Positions 26,536-34,833 of a stretch of 64,000 nt of DNA are shown here, one piece after another. The stretch's first letter is position 1; each line of letters begins with the position of its first letter. The stretch is from the NCBI GenBank assembly GCA_035556715.1, contig DATMER010000055.1:1-64000 (forward strand), written 5' to 3'. A program made the translations under genes and the position numbers. The notes beneath the pieces were generated by a model, which saw nothing but the letters and a program-made list of their open reading frames with translations, was not told where the DNA came from and did no database searches. The DNA comes from DATMER01 sp035556715 (lineage in GTDB: Bacteria; Acidobacteriota; Thermoanaerobaculia; Multivoradales; UBA5704).

Positions 26536-27140
26536 ACGCAATGGATCACGAATGGCGCGACCTGATGGCGGACTGGCAGTCCGAACCCGAGGAAGCGGTG
26601 TCCTCTCCCCTCTCGGAGGAGACCCGGAAGCGCATCCGGCGCAAGGTGCAGCGCCATGGCCATTGGATGGTCCTCCTCACTCTCTCCGAGCTGACGGGAT
26701 GCGCGGCCATGCTCGTCTGGATCTGGAAGGAGTCGCTGGAGCAACCGCGGGCGATCGGGACCGTGGGCTTCGTGGGCACAGTCATCCTCATCGTCGTGGC
26801 CCTGGCCTTCTCCTTCTGGAACCGGCGCGGCACCTGGAAGCCGGCGACCGAGTCGACCCGCACCTTCGTCGAGCTCTCCCTGGAGCGGCAGCGCCGCAAG
26901 CTCGCGGCCCTGCGCTTCTGCCCCTGGTTCCTGGCCCTGGAGCTCGCCTTCCTGATCCCCTGGTCCATCTGGGCCCTGGTCTCTCAGCCGTCGGAACCCT
27001 GGAGATGGCTCTTCGCCTTCGGCTGGATGGCCGGGATGTCCGCCCTTATGCTGGCTTGGTGGGCCTGGTACAAGAGGAAGACCCTGCGCGAGATGGCAGA
27101 GTGGGAGGAGCTGTGGCGGGGCCTGCACGAATCCGGCTAG
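26532..27140 (+). CDS. Four-helix membrane protein, candidate anti-sigma partner
   Basis: A 202-residue protein. The first 45 residues are cytoplasmic and charged (WRDLMADWQSEPEEAV, then SEETRKRIRRKVQRHG), as in sigma-binding modules, followed by two helix pairs (MVLLTLSELTGCAAMLVWIW, IGTVGFVGTVILIVVALAFS, FCPWFLALELAFLIPWSIWA, WLFAFGWMAGMSALMLAWWA). The ATGA overlap with the sigma gene and operon position are the reason for suggesting an anti-sigma role; no known zinc-finger anti-sigma motif (HxxxCxxC) is present, so this is inference only. Confidence 0.65.
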   Translation: MNAMDHEWRDLMADWQSEPEEAVSSPLSEETRKRIRRKVQRHGHWMVLLTLSELTGCAAMLVWIWKESLEQPRAIGTVGFVGTVILIVVALAFSFWNRRGTWKPATESTRTFVELSLERQRRKLAALRFCPWFLALELAFLIPWSIWALVSQPSEPWRWLFAFGWMAGMSALMLAWWAWYKRKTLREMAEWEELWRGLHESG

Positions 27141-27143
27141 ACT
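27138..27143 (+). promoter_or_regulatory. Putative -10 box for the MoxR-vWA pair
   Basis: TAGACT (27138-27143) overlaps the end of the previous gene and lies 48 nt before the MoxR ATG. Confidence 0.3.
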
Positions 27144-27191
27144 CTCCGGTTCGTGGGGTCACGCCGGCCCCGACGCTCTCCGGAGAGACGC

Positions 27192-28016
27192 ATGGAGTTC
27201 CAGGGCACCGAACGCTACTACCTCGACCCCGAGCTCGGGGCGATCGTCAACATGGCGCTGGTCATGGAGAAGCCGCTTCTCCTCACGGGCGAGGCCGGCA
27301 CCGGCAAGACCCAGCTCGGCTTCGAGGTGGCCAAGGCCCTGGGCATGCCCATCGAGGTCCTGCGCTGCAAGTCGACCATCAAGGGCGAGGAGGCCTGCTA
27401 CGTCCAGGACACCGTCCTGCGCCTCAACGACGCCCGCTTCGGCACCGCCGCGACCGGACGGGACGTCAACGACTTCTTCGACTACGTGATCTGGGGACCG
27501 ATCGGCCGCGCCTTCCGCAGCGAGGAGCGGGAGGTGCTCCTCCTCGACGAGATCGACAAGACCGAGTCGGACGTGCAGGACAACCTGCTCGACGTGCTGG
27601 AGGACTGCCAGTTCACGATCCGGGAGGTCAACCAGACCATCCAGGCACGCAAGCGGCCGTTCATCCTGATCACCTCGAACGCCAAGCGCGAGCTGTCCGA
27701 CCCGTTCCTGAGGCGCTGCTACTGCCATCACATCGCCTTCCCCACCCCGGAGCAGATGCGAGAGATCGTCAGGCTCCACTTTCCCGACCTGGAGAAGGGG
27801 CTTCTCGACGCCGCCCTGGGCATCTTCTACGAGCTGCGTCAGAAAGGTTTCGAAAAACCGCCGGCCACGAGCGAGCTGCTCAACTGGCTGGGCGCGCTCC
27901 AGCACTCGCGGATCACGCCGGAGCGGCTGAACGTCCCCTTTGTAGGTACGCTCCTCAAGCGCACCGAGGACATCCTCGCCTATCGCGGCGGGTCCAAGCG
28001 GCTCAAGGTGCACTGA
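27192..28016 (+). CDS. MoxR-family AAA+ ATPase
   Basis: A 274-residue AAA+ protein. Walker A GEAGTGKTQLGFEVAKAL (about 33-50), Walker B VLLLDEIDK (115-123), sensor 1 FILITSNAKRELSD and an arginine-finger segment DPFLRRCYCHHIAFP. MoxR proteins are chaperone-like ATPases that remodel or load metal cofactors on vWA-bearing partners; here a CoxE-like vWA gene follows after 9 nt. The start is at ATG 27192 with GGAGA upstream. It is distinctly different from the second MoxR protein in the window at 48412. Confidence 0.92.
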   Translation: MEFQGTERYYLDPELGAIVNMALVMEKPLLLTGEAGTGKTQLGFEVAKALGMPIEVLRCKSTIKGEEACYVQDTVLRLNDARFGTAATGRDVNDFFDYVIWGPIGRAFRSEEREVLLLDEIDKTESDVQDNLLDVLEDCQFTIREVNQTIQARKRPFILITSNAKRELSDPFLRRCYCHHIAFPTPEQMREIVRLHFPDLEKGLLDAALGIFYELRQKGFEKPPATSELLNWLGALQHSRITPERLNVPFVGTLLKRTEDILAYRGGSKRLKVH

Positions 28017-28025
28017 GGCGCGCCC

Positions 28026-29213
28026 ATGCCTTTCACCGGGTTCCTCTACCGCCTGCGCGACTACGGGGTGCCGGTCAGCACCACGGACGCGATCGACTTC
28101 CACAAGGGGCTGGAGCGGGGGCTCGCGCCCGATCTTGAATCGCTCTTCGTGTTCGCCCGCCTCTCGTTCGTGCGGCGGGTGGAGCACATGGACGCCTACG
28201 AGCGGGCCTTCCTCTTCCACTTCTACGGCATCGACGTGCCGCGCGTGGCCGAGGGAGACCCGGAGCTGCTCAACACGCCGCAGTTCCGGGAGTGGCTGAA
28301 GGCGGCGGTCCGCAACCATGAGCTGCCTCCCCAGGCGCTCTGGACGATGTCGCCCGACGAGTTGATGAGGCGCTTCTGGGAGACGCTCCGCAAGCAGATG
28401 GAAGCCCATCGCGGCGGCAGCAAGTGGGTCGGCACCGGGGGCAACTCCCCCTTCGGCCATTCCGGCAACGCCAAGGGGGGCGTCCGGGTCGGAGGGCCGG
28501 GAGGAGGACGTTCCGCGCTCAAGGTGATCGGCGAGCGGCGCTACGTCGAGTACTCGGACACTACGGCCTTGAGCGGCTCCAATCTCTCCCAGGCCCTGGC
28601 GTCGCTCAAGAAGCTCGCGCCGGCCGGTGCCCGCGATGAGCTCGACCTGGACGAGACCATCTACCAGAGCGCCAGGAACGGCGGCGAGATCGACCTCGTG
28701 TTCCGCCGCGGTCTGCTCGACCGCATCGAAGTCGTGCTGCTGATCGACAACGGCGGCAGCTCCATGCTCCCCTTCGTGAGCCTCACCCAGCTCCTCTTCG
28801 CCAAGATGCGGGACCGGTTCAAGCGCTGTGACACCTACTTCTTCCACAACACGGTCTATGGGGTGGTCTACAAGGACTTCCGGCGCCGCGAGCCGCTGCC
28901 TACCGGTACCCTGCTCCAGCGCAACCCGGAGACGCGCCTGCTGTTCGTGGGCGACGCCTCCATGGCGCCGGAGGAGCTGCTCTGGCCCCGCGGCTCGATC
29001 TCCTGGGGCGACGAGGACGGCGAGGCGAGCCTGGTCTGGCTGCAGCGCCTCCGCGACCGGTTCCGTCATTCGGTCTGGCTGAACCCGATCCCCAAGGAGG
29101 ATTGGAAGAGCGCCTATGGCGGCACCACGATCCGCCGCATCGGCGAGGTCTTCCAGATGGAGGACCTCACCCTCGGCGGCATCCGGCGGGCGGTCGAGCA
29201 TCTGAACGAGTGA
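28026..29213 (+). CDS. CoxE-like vWA-domain protein
   Basis: A 395-residue soluble protein. N-terminal region TGFLYRLRDYGVPVSTTDAI matches the CoxE/vWA-partner leader. A Gly-rich low-complexity stretch (about 130-165, GGSKWVGTGGNSPFGHSGNA) precedes the vWA domain (about 235-390). The MIDAS is variant: VVLLIDNGGSSMLPFVSLTQ has D-N-G-G-S rather than D-x-S-x-S, yet two serines and an Asp (FVGDASM) may still bind metal. It acts with the MoxR ATPase just upstream, as in CO-dehydrogenase CoxD/CoxE and in MoxR/vWA conflict modules. No substrate enzyme is in the operon. Confidence 0.85.
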   Translation: MPFTGFLYRLRDYGVPVSTTDAIDFHKGLERGLAPDLESLFVFARLSFVRRVEHMDAYERAFLFHFYGIDVPRVAEGDPELLNTPQFREWLKAAVRNHELPPQALWTMSPDELMRRFWETLRKQMEAHRGGSKWVGTGGNSPFGHSGNAKGGVRVGGPGGGRSALKVIGERRYVEYSDTTALSGSNLSQALASLKKLAPAGARDELDLDETIYQSARNGGEIDLVFRRGLLDRIEVVLLIDNGGSSMLPFVSLTQLLFAKMRDRFKRCDTYFFHNTVYGVVYKDFRRREPLPTGTLLQRNPETRLLFVGDASMAPEELLWPRGSISWGDEDGEASLVWLQRLRDRFRHSVWLNPIPKEDWKSAYGGTTIRRIGEVFQMEDLTLGGIRRAVEHLNE

Positions 29214-29249
29214 CGGACGTTCCGGGCTGTGGTAAAAACACGCCCGATC

Positions 29250-29912
29250 ATGACTCGCAAGGACAAAGCGCGCCGCATCCAGGAGAAACTCGACGGGCTC
29301 TACCCCACGGTGGACATCCCGCTCGATCATGTTGACCCGTTCTCCTTGCTCGTGGCCGTGGTGCTCTCGGCCCAGACCACGGACAAGCTGGTCAACCAGG
29401 TGACTCCGTCCCTCTTCGCTCGGGCTTCGACACCGGTGCAGATGGCGGCCCTGCCGGTCGAGGAGATCCAGCACCTGATCCGGCGGATCGGCCTGAGCGC
29501 GGGCAAGGCGAAGAACCTCAAGCGGCTTTCGGAGATCCTGGTGACCGAGCATGGCGGGCAGGTGCCGCGCACGTTCGCGGAGTTGGAGGCCCTGCCCGGG
29601 GTGGGCCACAAGACCGCATCGGTCGTGCTCAACCAGGCGTTCGGCATCCCCACTTTCCCGGTGGACACGCATATCCACCGACTGGCCGCGCGATGGGGAC
29701 TATCGAGCGGGAAGAACGTGGTGCAGACCGAGCGCGACCTCAAGCGGCTCTTCCCGGAGGAGACCTGGGGCAAGGTCCACCTCCAGATCATCTACTTCGG
29801 GCGCGAGCACTGCCCCGCCCTCTACCACGACCTCGACTCCTGCCCCATCTGCTCGTGGGCGGCGTCGGCGAAGAGGAAACGGGAGGAAAAGATGAAGAGG
29901 CGGAAAAGATAG
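29250..29912 (+). CDS. nth: Endonuclease III (DNA glycosylase/AP lyase) lacking a full Fe-S cluster motif
   Basis: A 220-residue HhH-GPD glycosylase that removes oxidised pyrimidines. LLVAVVLSAQTTDKLVNQV is the family hallmark; LEALPGVGHKTASVVLNQAF holds the helix-hairpin-helix and catalytic Lys; FPVDTHIHRLAARWGL holds the catalytic Asp. The C-terminus has only three Cys, C-x9-C-x2-C (EHCPALYHDLDSCPICSW), instead of C-x6-C-x2-C-x5-C, so the [4Fe4S] cluster is probably absent or altered. A GTG at 29229 is an alternative start; ATG 29250 (MTRKDKARRIQ) is preferred. A Lys/Arg-rich tail ends the protein. Confidence 0.92.
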   Translation: MTRKDKARRIQEKLDGLYPTVDIPLDHVDPFSLLVAVVLSAQTTDKLVNQVTPSLFARASTPVQMAALPVEEIQHLIRRIGLSAGKAKNLKRLSEILVTEHGGQVPRTFAELEALPGVGHKTASVVLNQAFGIPTFPVDTHIHRLAARWGLSSGKNVVQTERDLKRLFPEETWGKVHLQIIYFGREHCPALYHDLDSCPICSWAASAKRKREEKMKRRKR

Positions 29913-29915
29913 ACT
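29910..29915 (+). promoter_or_regulatory. Putative -10 box for the phosphoesterase gene
   Basis: GATAGACT (TAGACT at 29910-29915) overlaps the nth stop codon and ends 8 nt before the ATG at 29924, a near-leaderless layout. Confidence 0.35.
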
Positions 29916-29923
29916 CGGTCCCC

Positions 29924-30985
29924 ATGCGCCGCCTCCCGCTCCTCGCAATCCTCCTTGTTGCCCTCTTTCTGGCCGCCTGCGACTCCCAAACCGAAGTCTC
30001 GAGCATCGCGGCCGAGCCGGTCTCCGCTCCGGCCATGGGGGACATCTGCCCCGCGCTGATTTCGGAGGAGGCCCTCTCGAAGCCGCCCGCGGTCCCCCTG
30101 ACCGATCCGATGATCCGGATCCTGGCGTTCGGGGACTTCGGCGAGCAGCCAAACCGCAACACGGAGCCGCAGCGGCGGGTCGCCGCGGCCATGGCGGGCT
30201 ATCACGCCGAGCATCCCTTCGACTTCGGGCTCGTCCTGGGCGACAACTTCTACCCGGCAGGTCTCGACCGGCCCGACCATCCCCGTTGGGCCAGCCAGTG
30301 GGAGCGGCTGTACAGCCCGCTCGGCATCCGGCACTACGCGATCCTGGGGAACCACGATTACAAGAGCTCGGCGAGCCCCGCCGCCCAGATGGAGCGCTCG
30401 CGCCGCAGCGCCACCTGGTGCCTGCCTCGCCGGCAGTATACGTTCACCGCGGGGCCGGTGCAGCTCTTCGCCATCGACACGACGCCCGTGGAAGAGCCCA
30501 GACGGGACTCGGGAGACGCCATGGCCGACCAGTTGCGGTGGCTCGACGAAGCCCTCGGCGCCAGCCGGTCCACCTGGAAGGTCGTCTACGGCCATCACCC
30601 GGTCTACACCACCGGCGACCATGGAGACCGGATCGGCTACCTTCCGCGGGTCCGGGATTACCTCCTGCCGGTGCTCCGCAAGCACAAGGTGGATGTCTAC
30701 CTGGCAGGTCACGATCACGACCTCCAGGCTTTGGAGCCCCAGGATGGGGTCCATTTCTTCGTCTCGGGGGCCGCCGGCCGCCATCTTCGGGGGTTCGAGT
30801 CGAGCCGGTGCCGCCGCTGGGGCACGGCCCAGACCTACGGGTTCACCGTGTTGGAGACTGACGCGGCCGGGCTGTCCCTCAGGGTCTCTTTCGTGGGTTA
30901 CGACGAGGACAAACCGTACCGCGTGCTCTGGGGTCCCGTCGCGGTCGAGAAGGGCGCCAGCTCCGGCTGCCGGACCGGCAGGTAA
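29924..30985 (+). CDS. Metallophosphoesterase lipoprotein (purple acid phosphatase-like)
   Basis: A 353-residue calcineurin-like phosphoesterase exported as a lipoprotein: MRRLPLLAILLVALFLAAC has a perfect lipobox (LAAC). Motifs in order: ILAFGDFGEQ, LVLGDNFYPAGL, AILGNHDYK, VYGHHPVYTTGDHGD and YLAGHDHDLQAL, giving the full dimetal ligand set. The layout (ACP5-type, GDNFY and GNHDY) suits hydrolysis of phosphomonoesters at the outer face. It ends 3 nt short of the convergent histidine kinase gene. Confidence 0.9.
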   Translation: MRRLPLLAILLVALFLAACDSQTEVSSIAAEPVSAPAMGDICPALISEEALSKPPAVPLTDPMIRILAFGDFGEQPNRNTEPQRRVAAAMAGYHAEHPFDFGLVLGDNFYPAGLDRPDHPRWASQWERLYSPLGIRHYAILGNHDYKSSASPAAQMERSRRSATWCLPRRQYTFTAGPVQLFAIDTTPVEEPRRDSGDAMADQLRWLDEALGASRSTWKVVYGHHPVYTTGDHGDRIGYLPRVRDYLLPVLRKHKVDVYLAGHDHDLQALEPQDGVHFFVSGAAGRHLRGFESSRCRRWGTAQTYGFTVLETDAAGLSLRVSFVGYDEDKPYRVLWGPVAVEKGASSGCRTGR

Positions 30986-30988
30986 AGG

Positions 30989-31930
30989 TCAGACCGGGGC
31001 TCTCCACTCCGGGATGTCGAGGGTGACCACGGCCCCGCCCTCAGGCCGGTTCGCGGCAACGAGGCGGGCCCTCTGCTCCTCTACCACCCTCTGGACAATC
31101 GAGAGACCCAATCCGGTGCCTCCCCGCCGCCGGGTGAAGAAGGGCTCGAAGAGACGGGGCAGATCCTCCTCCTGGAAGCCGGGACCGGAGTCCTTGACGG
31201 AGCAGCGCGCCCACGGCTGCCCTCCCTCCTGCACCGCGGTCATTTCGACCACGACCTCGCCGCCCGCGGGGGTGTGCTGGACGGCGTTCTGGACCAGGTT
31301 GTCGAGCGCCATGAGCAGGCGGGAGCGGATCATGCCCACGGTCCGCTCGCGGTCCCCGAGCTCCGCCCGAAGCTGGACGCCGCGGGACAGGGCGAGCGGC
31401 CGGCAGTCCGCGAGCGCCTCCAGGATCACGGCGCCCAGGGGTCCGGCCGCCAGGTTCCGGCCGAGGGGCTTGCCGTACTCCAACAGCTCGGCCATCAGCG
31501 CGCTCAGCCGGGCCGTGGGCTCCATGAGCCCCTGGAGGGCCCGCCTCACGGTCTGATGCTCGGGCGTGTCCTCGAGGTTCGCCAGCAGCGCGTCCAGGGT
31601 GGCGGTGATGGCGAACAGCGGGTTGCGGACCTCGTGCGCGAGCCCTCCCACGAGATGCCCGAGCGCCCCCATGACCTGGAGGCGCGCCCGCTCCTCCTCG
31701 GCGGCCTGGAGCTGCGCGAGCGACTGCCGGAGGGCGTCGTTGGCCTGGAGCAGCTCCTGGGAGCTCAGGTCCATGGAGCGCTCCAGCAGGGCGCGGTCGC
31801 GGTCGGCCTGCCAGTAGGCATCGTCGACCGCATCCAGGAGCGCCTTGCACCGTCCGGAGATCCCCTCGTCCGAGCCGAGGAAGCGCCGGATCTGGCGGGC
31901 GAGCAGGCTGTGGCGCTCGGTGGCGATCAT
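30989..31930 (-). CDS. Sensor histidine kinase without sensor domain
   Basis: A 313-residue soluble kinase. A helical N-terminal segment (about 1-95, likely coiled coil with LLERSMDLSSQELLQANDAL) leads into the H-box GLAHEVRNPLFAITATLDAL, the N-box ALDNLVQNAVQHT, G1 VKDSGPGFQEEDLPRLFEPF and G2 RRRGGTGLGLSIVQRVVE. It has no membrane or PAS domain. The FIST gene ends 5 nt upstream, so the FIST protein is probably its sensor. The likely phosphate acceptor is the receiver protein encoded divergently from 33309. Confidence 0.9.
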   Translation of the reverse strand: MIATERHSLLARQIRRFLGSDEGISGRCKALLDAVDDAYWQADRDRALLERSMDLSSQELLQANDALRQSLAQLQAAEEERARLQVMGALGHLVGGLAHEVRNPLFAITATLDALLANLEDTPEHQTVRRALQGLMEPTARLSALMAELLEYGKPLGRNLAAGPLGAVILEALADCRPLALSRGVQLRAELGDRERTVGMIRSRLLMALDNLVQNAVQHTPAGGEVVVEMTAVQEGGQPWARCSVKDSGPGFQEEDLPRLFEPFFTRRRGGTGLGLSIVQRVVEEQRARLVAANRPEGGAVVTLDIPEWRAPV

Positions 31931-31935
31931 CCCAG

Positions 31936-33069
31936 TCAGCGTTCCGTCAGGGTGGTGATGGTCATGGTCTGGTTGTGCAGCTCGCAGCGGGCGTCCGGCG
32001 TGAATGGGGAGATCTCGCCGTAGGAGTAGAAGCCGGCGAGGACCGTGCGCTCGCCCAGAACCTCGCGCACCCCTTCCACCTCCTCCTCCACCCGCTGCTT
32101 CAGAACCAGCTTGCGGCCGACGCAGCTCACCAGCAGGGCCAGGTCCGGCGATGTCGCCCCGACGGCCTCGTAGCTGGTCCGGGCAGCCCCCACGGCGCCG
32201 TCGATCAGCCGGTCGAAGTTGGCTTTCATGAAGCGCGCGTAGCTCCCGGTTGGAACGTCGCCCGCGAAGGTCATGCTGCTCTCCGCCTCGTCCACCGAGA
32301 GGATGGTGCGCACGACCGGGGTGTCCCCTTCCCCGGTCCGGAGGCTCAGCGGGAAGAGCAGGCCGCTCGCCGGGAGCTCGCGGGCGTGCGGCCCGAGATA
32401 GGTCTTGTAGAGCTCCAGGGCCGAGCGGCCGTCCAGCTCGTAGAGGACGTTGTCGCAGGAGCGGGTGATCAGGCGCTCGGGGCCGAAGGGGTCCCAGCCG
32501 CCCAGGGAGGCGTAGCCCACCCGCAGGCTGCGGCCGTAGAACCCGACCGCGGCGATGGTGCACGGCTCGGGGTTCCCGCCGCCGATGACCAGGGTCTCCT
32601 GGAAGCGGGGGCCGTCCCCGGACAGTCCGCCGGTGAGCGTTACGGCGCTCGGCAGGTTGCGGGCGAGCCCCTCCACCAGCTTGCTGCCGTTGACGTGTAG
32701 ACCGTCCGAGAGCACGAAGACGTGGATCAGGTCCTCGGCCTCCAGGGACCGGGCCAGCCGCTCCCCCGCCGCGAAGCTGTCTTCGGGTCCGCTGATCCGC
32801 GTGGAACGGGCCTGGATGCGGGTGCGGTCGAAGCGCAGCGCCGTGACGACGAGGGAGTCGTCCGAGACCTGGGTCCCGAAGATGTCTCCCGCGGTCGAGC
32901 AGCCGAACACGTGCGCTTCGGGGTACGCGGCGGCGGCCTCCTGGAGGGCTGGTTCCTTCAAGGCCCCGGGAGCGCCAAAGACGAGAGCGAGCTGGGCATC
33001 AGGAAGGCGACCCGGGTGATGGGGCTCCCATCCACTGGACGCGGTCCAGCGCGACTGTTCGATTTCCAA
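31936..33069 (-). CDS. FIST domain sensor protein
   Basis: A 377-residue soluble protein with FIST_N (about 25-215: LVFGAPGALKEPALQEAAAA, then AHVFGCSTAGDIFG, VFVLSDGLHVNGSKLVEGLA) and FIST_C (about 220-360: YELDGRSALELYKTYLGPHA, and ALLVSCVGRKLVLKQRVEEE). FIST proteins bind small ligands, perhaps amino acids, and pass the signal to kinases or cyclases. The start is a TTG at 33067-33069 with AAGGAGG before it. It is in one operon with the histidine kinase that follows. A palindromic repeat lies in its upstream region. Confidence 0.88.
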   Translation of the reverse strand: MEIEQSRWTASSGWEPHHPGRLPDAQLALVFGAPGALKEPALQEAAAAYPEAHVFGCSTAGDIFGTQVSDDSLVVTALRFDRTRIQARSTRISGPEDSFAAGERLARSLEAEDLIHVFVLSDGLHVNGSKLVEGLARNLPSAVTLTGGLSGDGPRFQETLVIGGGNPEPCTIAAVGFYGRSLRVGYASLGGWDPFGPERLITRSCDNVLYELDGRSALELYKTYLGPHARELPASGLLFPLSLRTGEGDTPVVRTILSVDEAESSMTFAGDVPTGSYARFMKANFDRLIDGAVGAARTSYEAVGATSPDLALLVSCVGRKLVLKQRVEEEVEGVREVLGERTVLAGFYSYGEISPFTPDARCELHNQTMTITTLTER

Positions 33070-33221
33070 ACCTCCACCTCCTTGGAGCGCGGCCGTGCCC
33101 GGCCATCGGCGCGCACGTCGATCGCGCGCCGATCGCGAAGACCCAGGCCGCTCTCGACAAAAAGAATCGCTACAGGATGAGGGGATTGTAACATGGTCGA
33201 TCCCGTTCCCCCTCTCCCCGG

Positions 33222-33248
33222 CCCTCTCCCCCGTGCCGGGGGAGAGGG
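33222..33248. repeat. GC-rich palindrome, REP-like
   Basis: Perfect 12-bp arms CCCTCTCCCCCG (33222-33233) and its complement (33237-33248) around a 3-nt loop, in the divergent 33070-33308 intergenic region. A partial copy (CCCCTCTCCCCGG) precedes it. The arm sequence resembles the palindromes at 53888-53904 and 62220-62380. Confidence 0.7.
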
Positions 33249-33276
33249 AGAAGGCCCACGGCGGCTCCGGCGCGCA

Positions 33277-33282
33277 TAGAAT
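33277..33282 (+). promoter_or_regulatory. Putative -10 box for the receiver-PATAN gene
   Basis: TAGAAT (33277-33282, 5 of 6) is 26 nt before the GTG start at 33309. Confidence 0.35.
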
Positions 33283-33308
33283 GGTCCCCTCTTTACCGGA
33301 GGATTCTG

Positions 33309-34805
33309 GTGGCCAAGGTTCTGCTGGTCGAAAAGGATGCCGTGTTCGCCGCGGTTTTGGAGGACCGCCTTCGGGTGACCGGGCACAAGGTTCGTCTGCT
33401 CGACGACGGCAGCCGCCCCGCCGATGCCGCCCGCGAGCAGCACTCGGATCTCGTGATCCTGGATACGGGCTCCGACTCCGCCGTGGATGAGCTCCAGGCC
33501 CTGCGCGACCAGCCCGAAACCCGGACCCTGCCCGTGCTCGCGATGTCCGACCGCGGCGAGCCCGCCGAGCGGGTGGCGGCCCTGCGCGCCGGAGCGGACG
33601 ACTACCTCGCCCGGCCCTTCGACCTGGAGGAGCTGCTCATCCGCGCCGAGCGCCTCCTGGGCGGCCGCGGCGCCGAGCAGATGCTCCAGGGCGACCTCGC
33701 GACCCACCCGCTCTGGGCGGTGCTCCAGTACCTCCAGCAGGTGCGCAAGACCGGCTGCCTCCGGGTGCGGAGCGGCAACACCTCCGGCACCATCGAGCTG
33801 CGCGACGGCGATCCCGCGGCGGCCCGCTGGCAGACGCTGCGCGGCCGGGAGGCCTTCCTCGCCCTGCTCTGCGCCGAGGAGGGGAGCTTCCGCTTCGAGG
33901 GCGGCGCGCCCGTCACCTCCCAGGACGAGCGCCTGCCCGTCAACGAGCTGCTCATGCACACGGCCTGGCTTAAGGACGAGATGGAGCAGCGGCGGCACCT
34001 CCTCCCGGGCGCGGGCGAGCCGCTCCACACCTTGACCGACTTCCCGCCCCGGGTCGGCGAGGACTTCGGCCAGCTCCCCCTCCAGCGCATCCTCTCGCGC
34101 ATCCACCAGCAGCCCGGGGTGCGGCTCTTCGACCTGATCGCCGAGGAGGCCGAAGCGCCCCTGACCATCCGCCTGGCGATCGCCTGGCTGGTGGAGCACG
34201 GCTTGGTGGCCACCCGCGACAAGGTGCCGGAATCCGCCCCCCAGAACACCATGGAAATCTCGAGCGCCATGGTCTTCGATGTGGCGGTCGCCTCCCTGCT
34301 CGACGCCGCGAAGAAGGCGGGGTTCGACACGGCTGCCCTCCCCTTCCTGGTGCTCGCCGAGCCCTCGGCCTGGCCGGCCCTGCGCAAGCTGATCGAGGAG
34401 GCGCCGGGGGTCCGCACCAACGAGCCGCTGCGCAAGCTCATCGAGCAGGTGGAGCTGCGCCGGGCGGGCAGCGCCACGTTCGCGAACACCGCCACGAGCG
34501 GCGGCAAGCTCTCGCTGCACGTCCAGATGCTGACCAAGGCGGCGCAGCCGCAGATCGCGGCCATCCTCTCCGGGTGCGCTGGCGTGCTCGCCTGGATCGA
34601 CGGCCCCGAAGGCGCCGGCGCCGCGGAGAGCGTCGTCCAGAAACTGGATGCCACGGGAGGCCGCGGGTCGGGTATGCTGGTGGCAGGAACCGCGGCAGTC
34701 CAGAAAGAGGTCGAGAAGCTGGCTGGGCGGAGCCGCCGCTGGCGCTCCAGCCCGCACGCTCCCAAGAGCCTGCTCGGCCTGTTCCGCCTGCTGCAGCCGT
34801 ACTGA
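33309..34805 (+). CDS. Response regulator with PATAN (DUF4388) domain
   Basis: A 498-residue protein. The receiver domain (about 1-120) has AKVLLVEKDAVFAAVLEDRL, phospho-acceptor Asp in LVILDTGSDS, VLAMSDRGE and the Lys-site region replaced by YLARPFDLEELLIRAERLL. Next, a PATAN/DUF4388 domain (about 125-235: LWAVLQYLQQVRKTGCLRVR, ELRDGDPAAARWQTLRGREA), then a mostly helical C-terminal 260 residues with no family I know. PATAN proteins are adaptors in phototaxis and gliding. The start is GTG. The following gene has the same domain, so the two probably form one pathway. Confidence 0.85.
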   Translation: MAKVLLVEKDAVFAAVLEDRLRVTGHKVRLLDDGSRPADAAREQHSDLVILDTGSDSAVDELQALRDQPETRTLPVLAMSDRGEPAERVAALRAGADDYLARPFDLEELLIRAERLLGGRGAEQMLQGDLATHPLWAVLQYLQQVRKTGCLRVRSGNTSGTIELRDGDPAAARWQTLRGREAFLALLCAEEGSFRFEGGAPVTSQDERLPVNELLMHTAWLKDEMEQRRHLLPGAGEPLHTLTDFPPRVGEDFGQLPLQRILSRIHQQPGVRLFDLIAEEAEAPLTIRLAIAWLVEHGLVATRDKVPESAPQNTMEISSAMVFDVAVASLLDAAKKAGFDTAALPFLVLAEPSAWPALRKLIEEAPGVRTNEPLRKLIEQVELRRAGSATFANTATSGGKLSLHVQMLTKAAQPQIAAILSGCAGVLAWIDGPEGAGAAESVVQKLDATGGRGSGMLVAGTAAVQKEVEKLAGRSRRWRSSPHAPKSLLGLFRLLQPY

Positions 34806-34833
34806 TTGATTTCAATCTGTTTCGAGGGAAGCC

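Noticed and set aside
27159..29678. 839-codon minus-strand open frame
   Set aside because: It lies antisense to the MoxR, vWA and nth genes, has no family motifs and is His/Arg/Gln-rich, as expected of a mirror frame in high-GC DNA.
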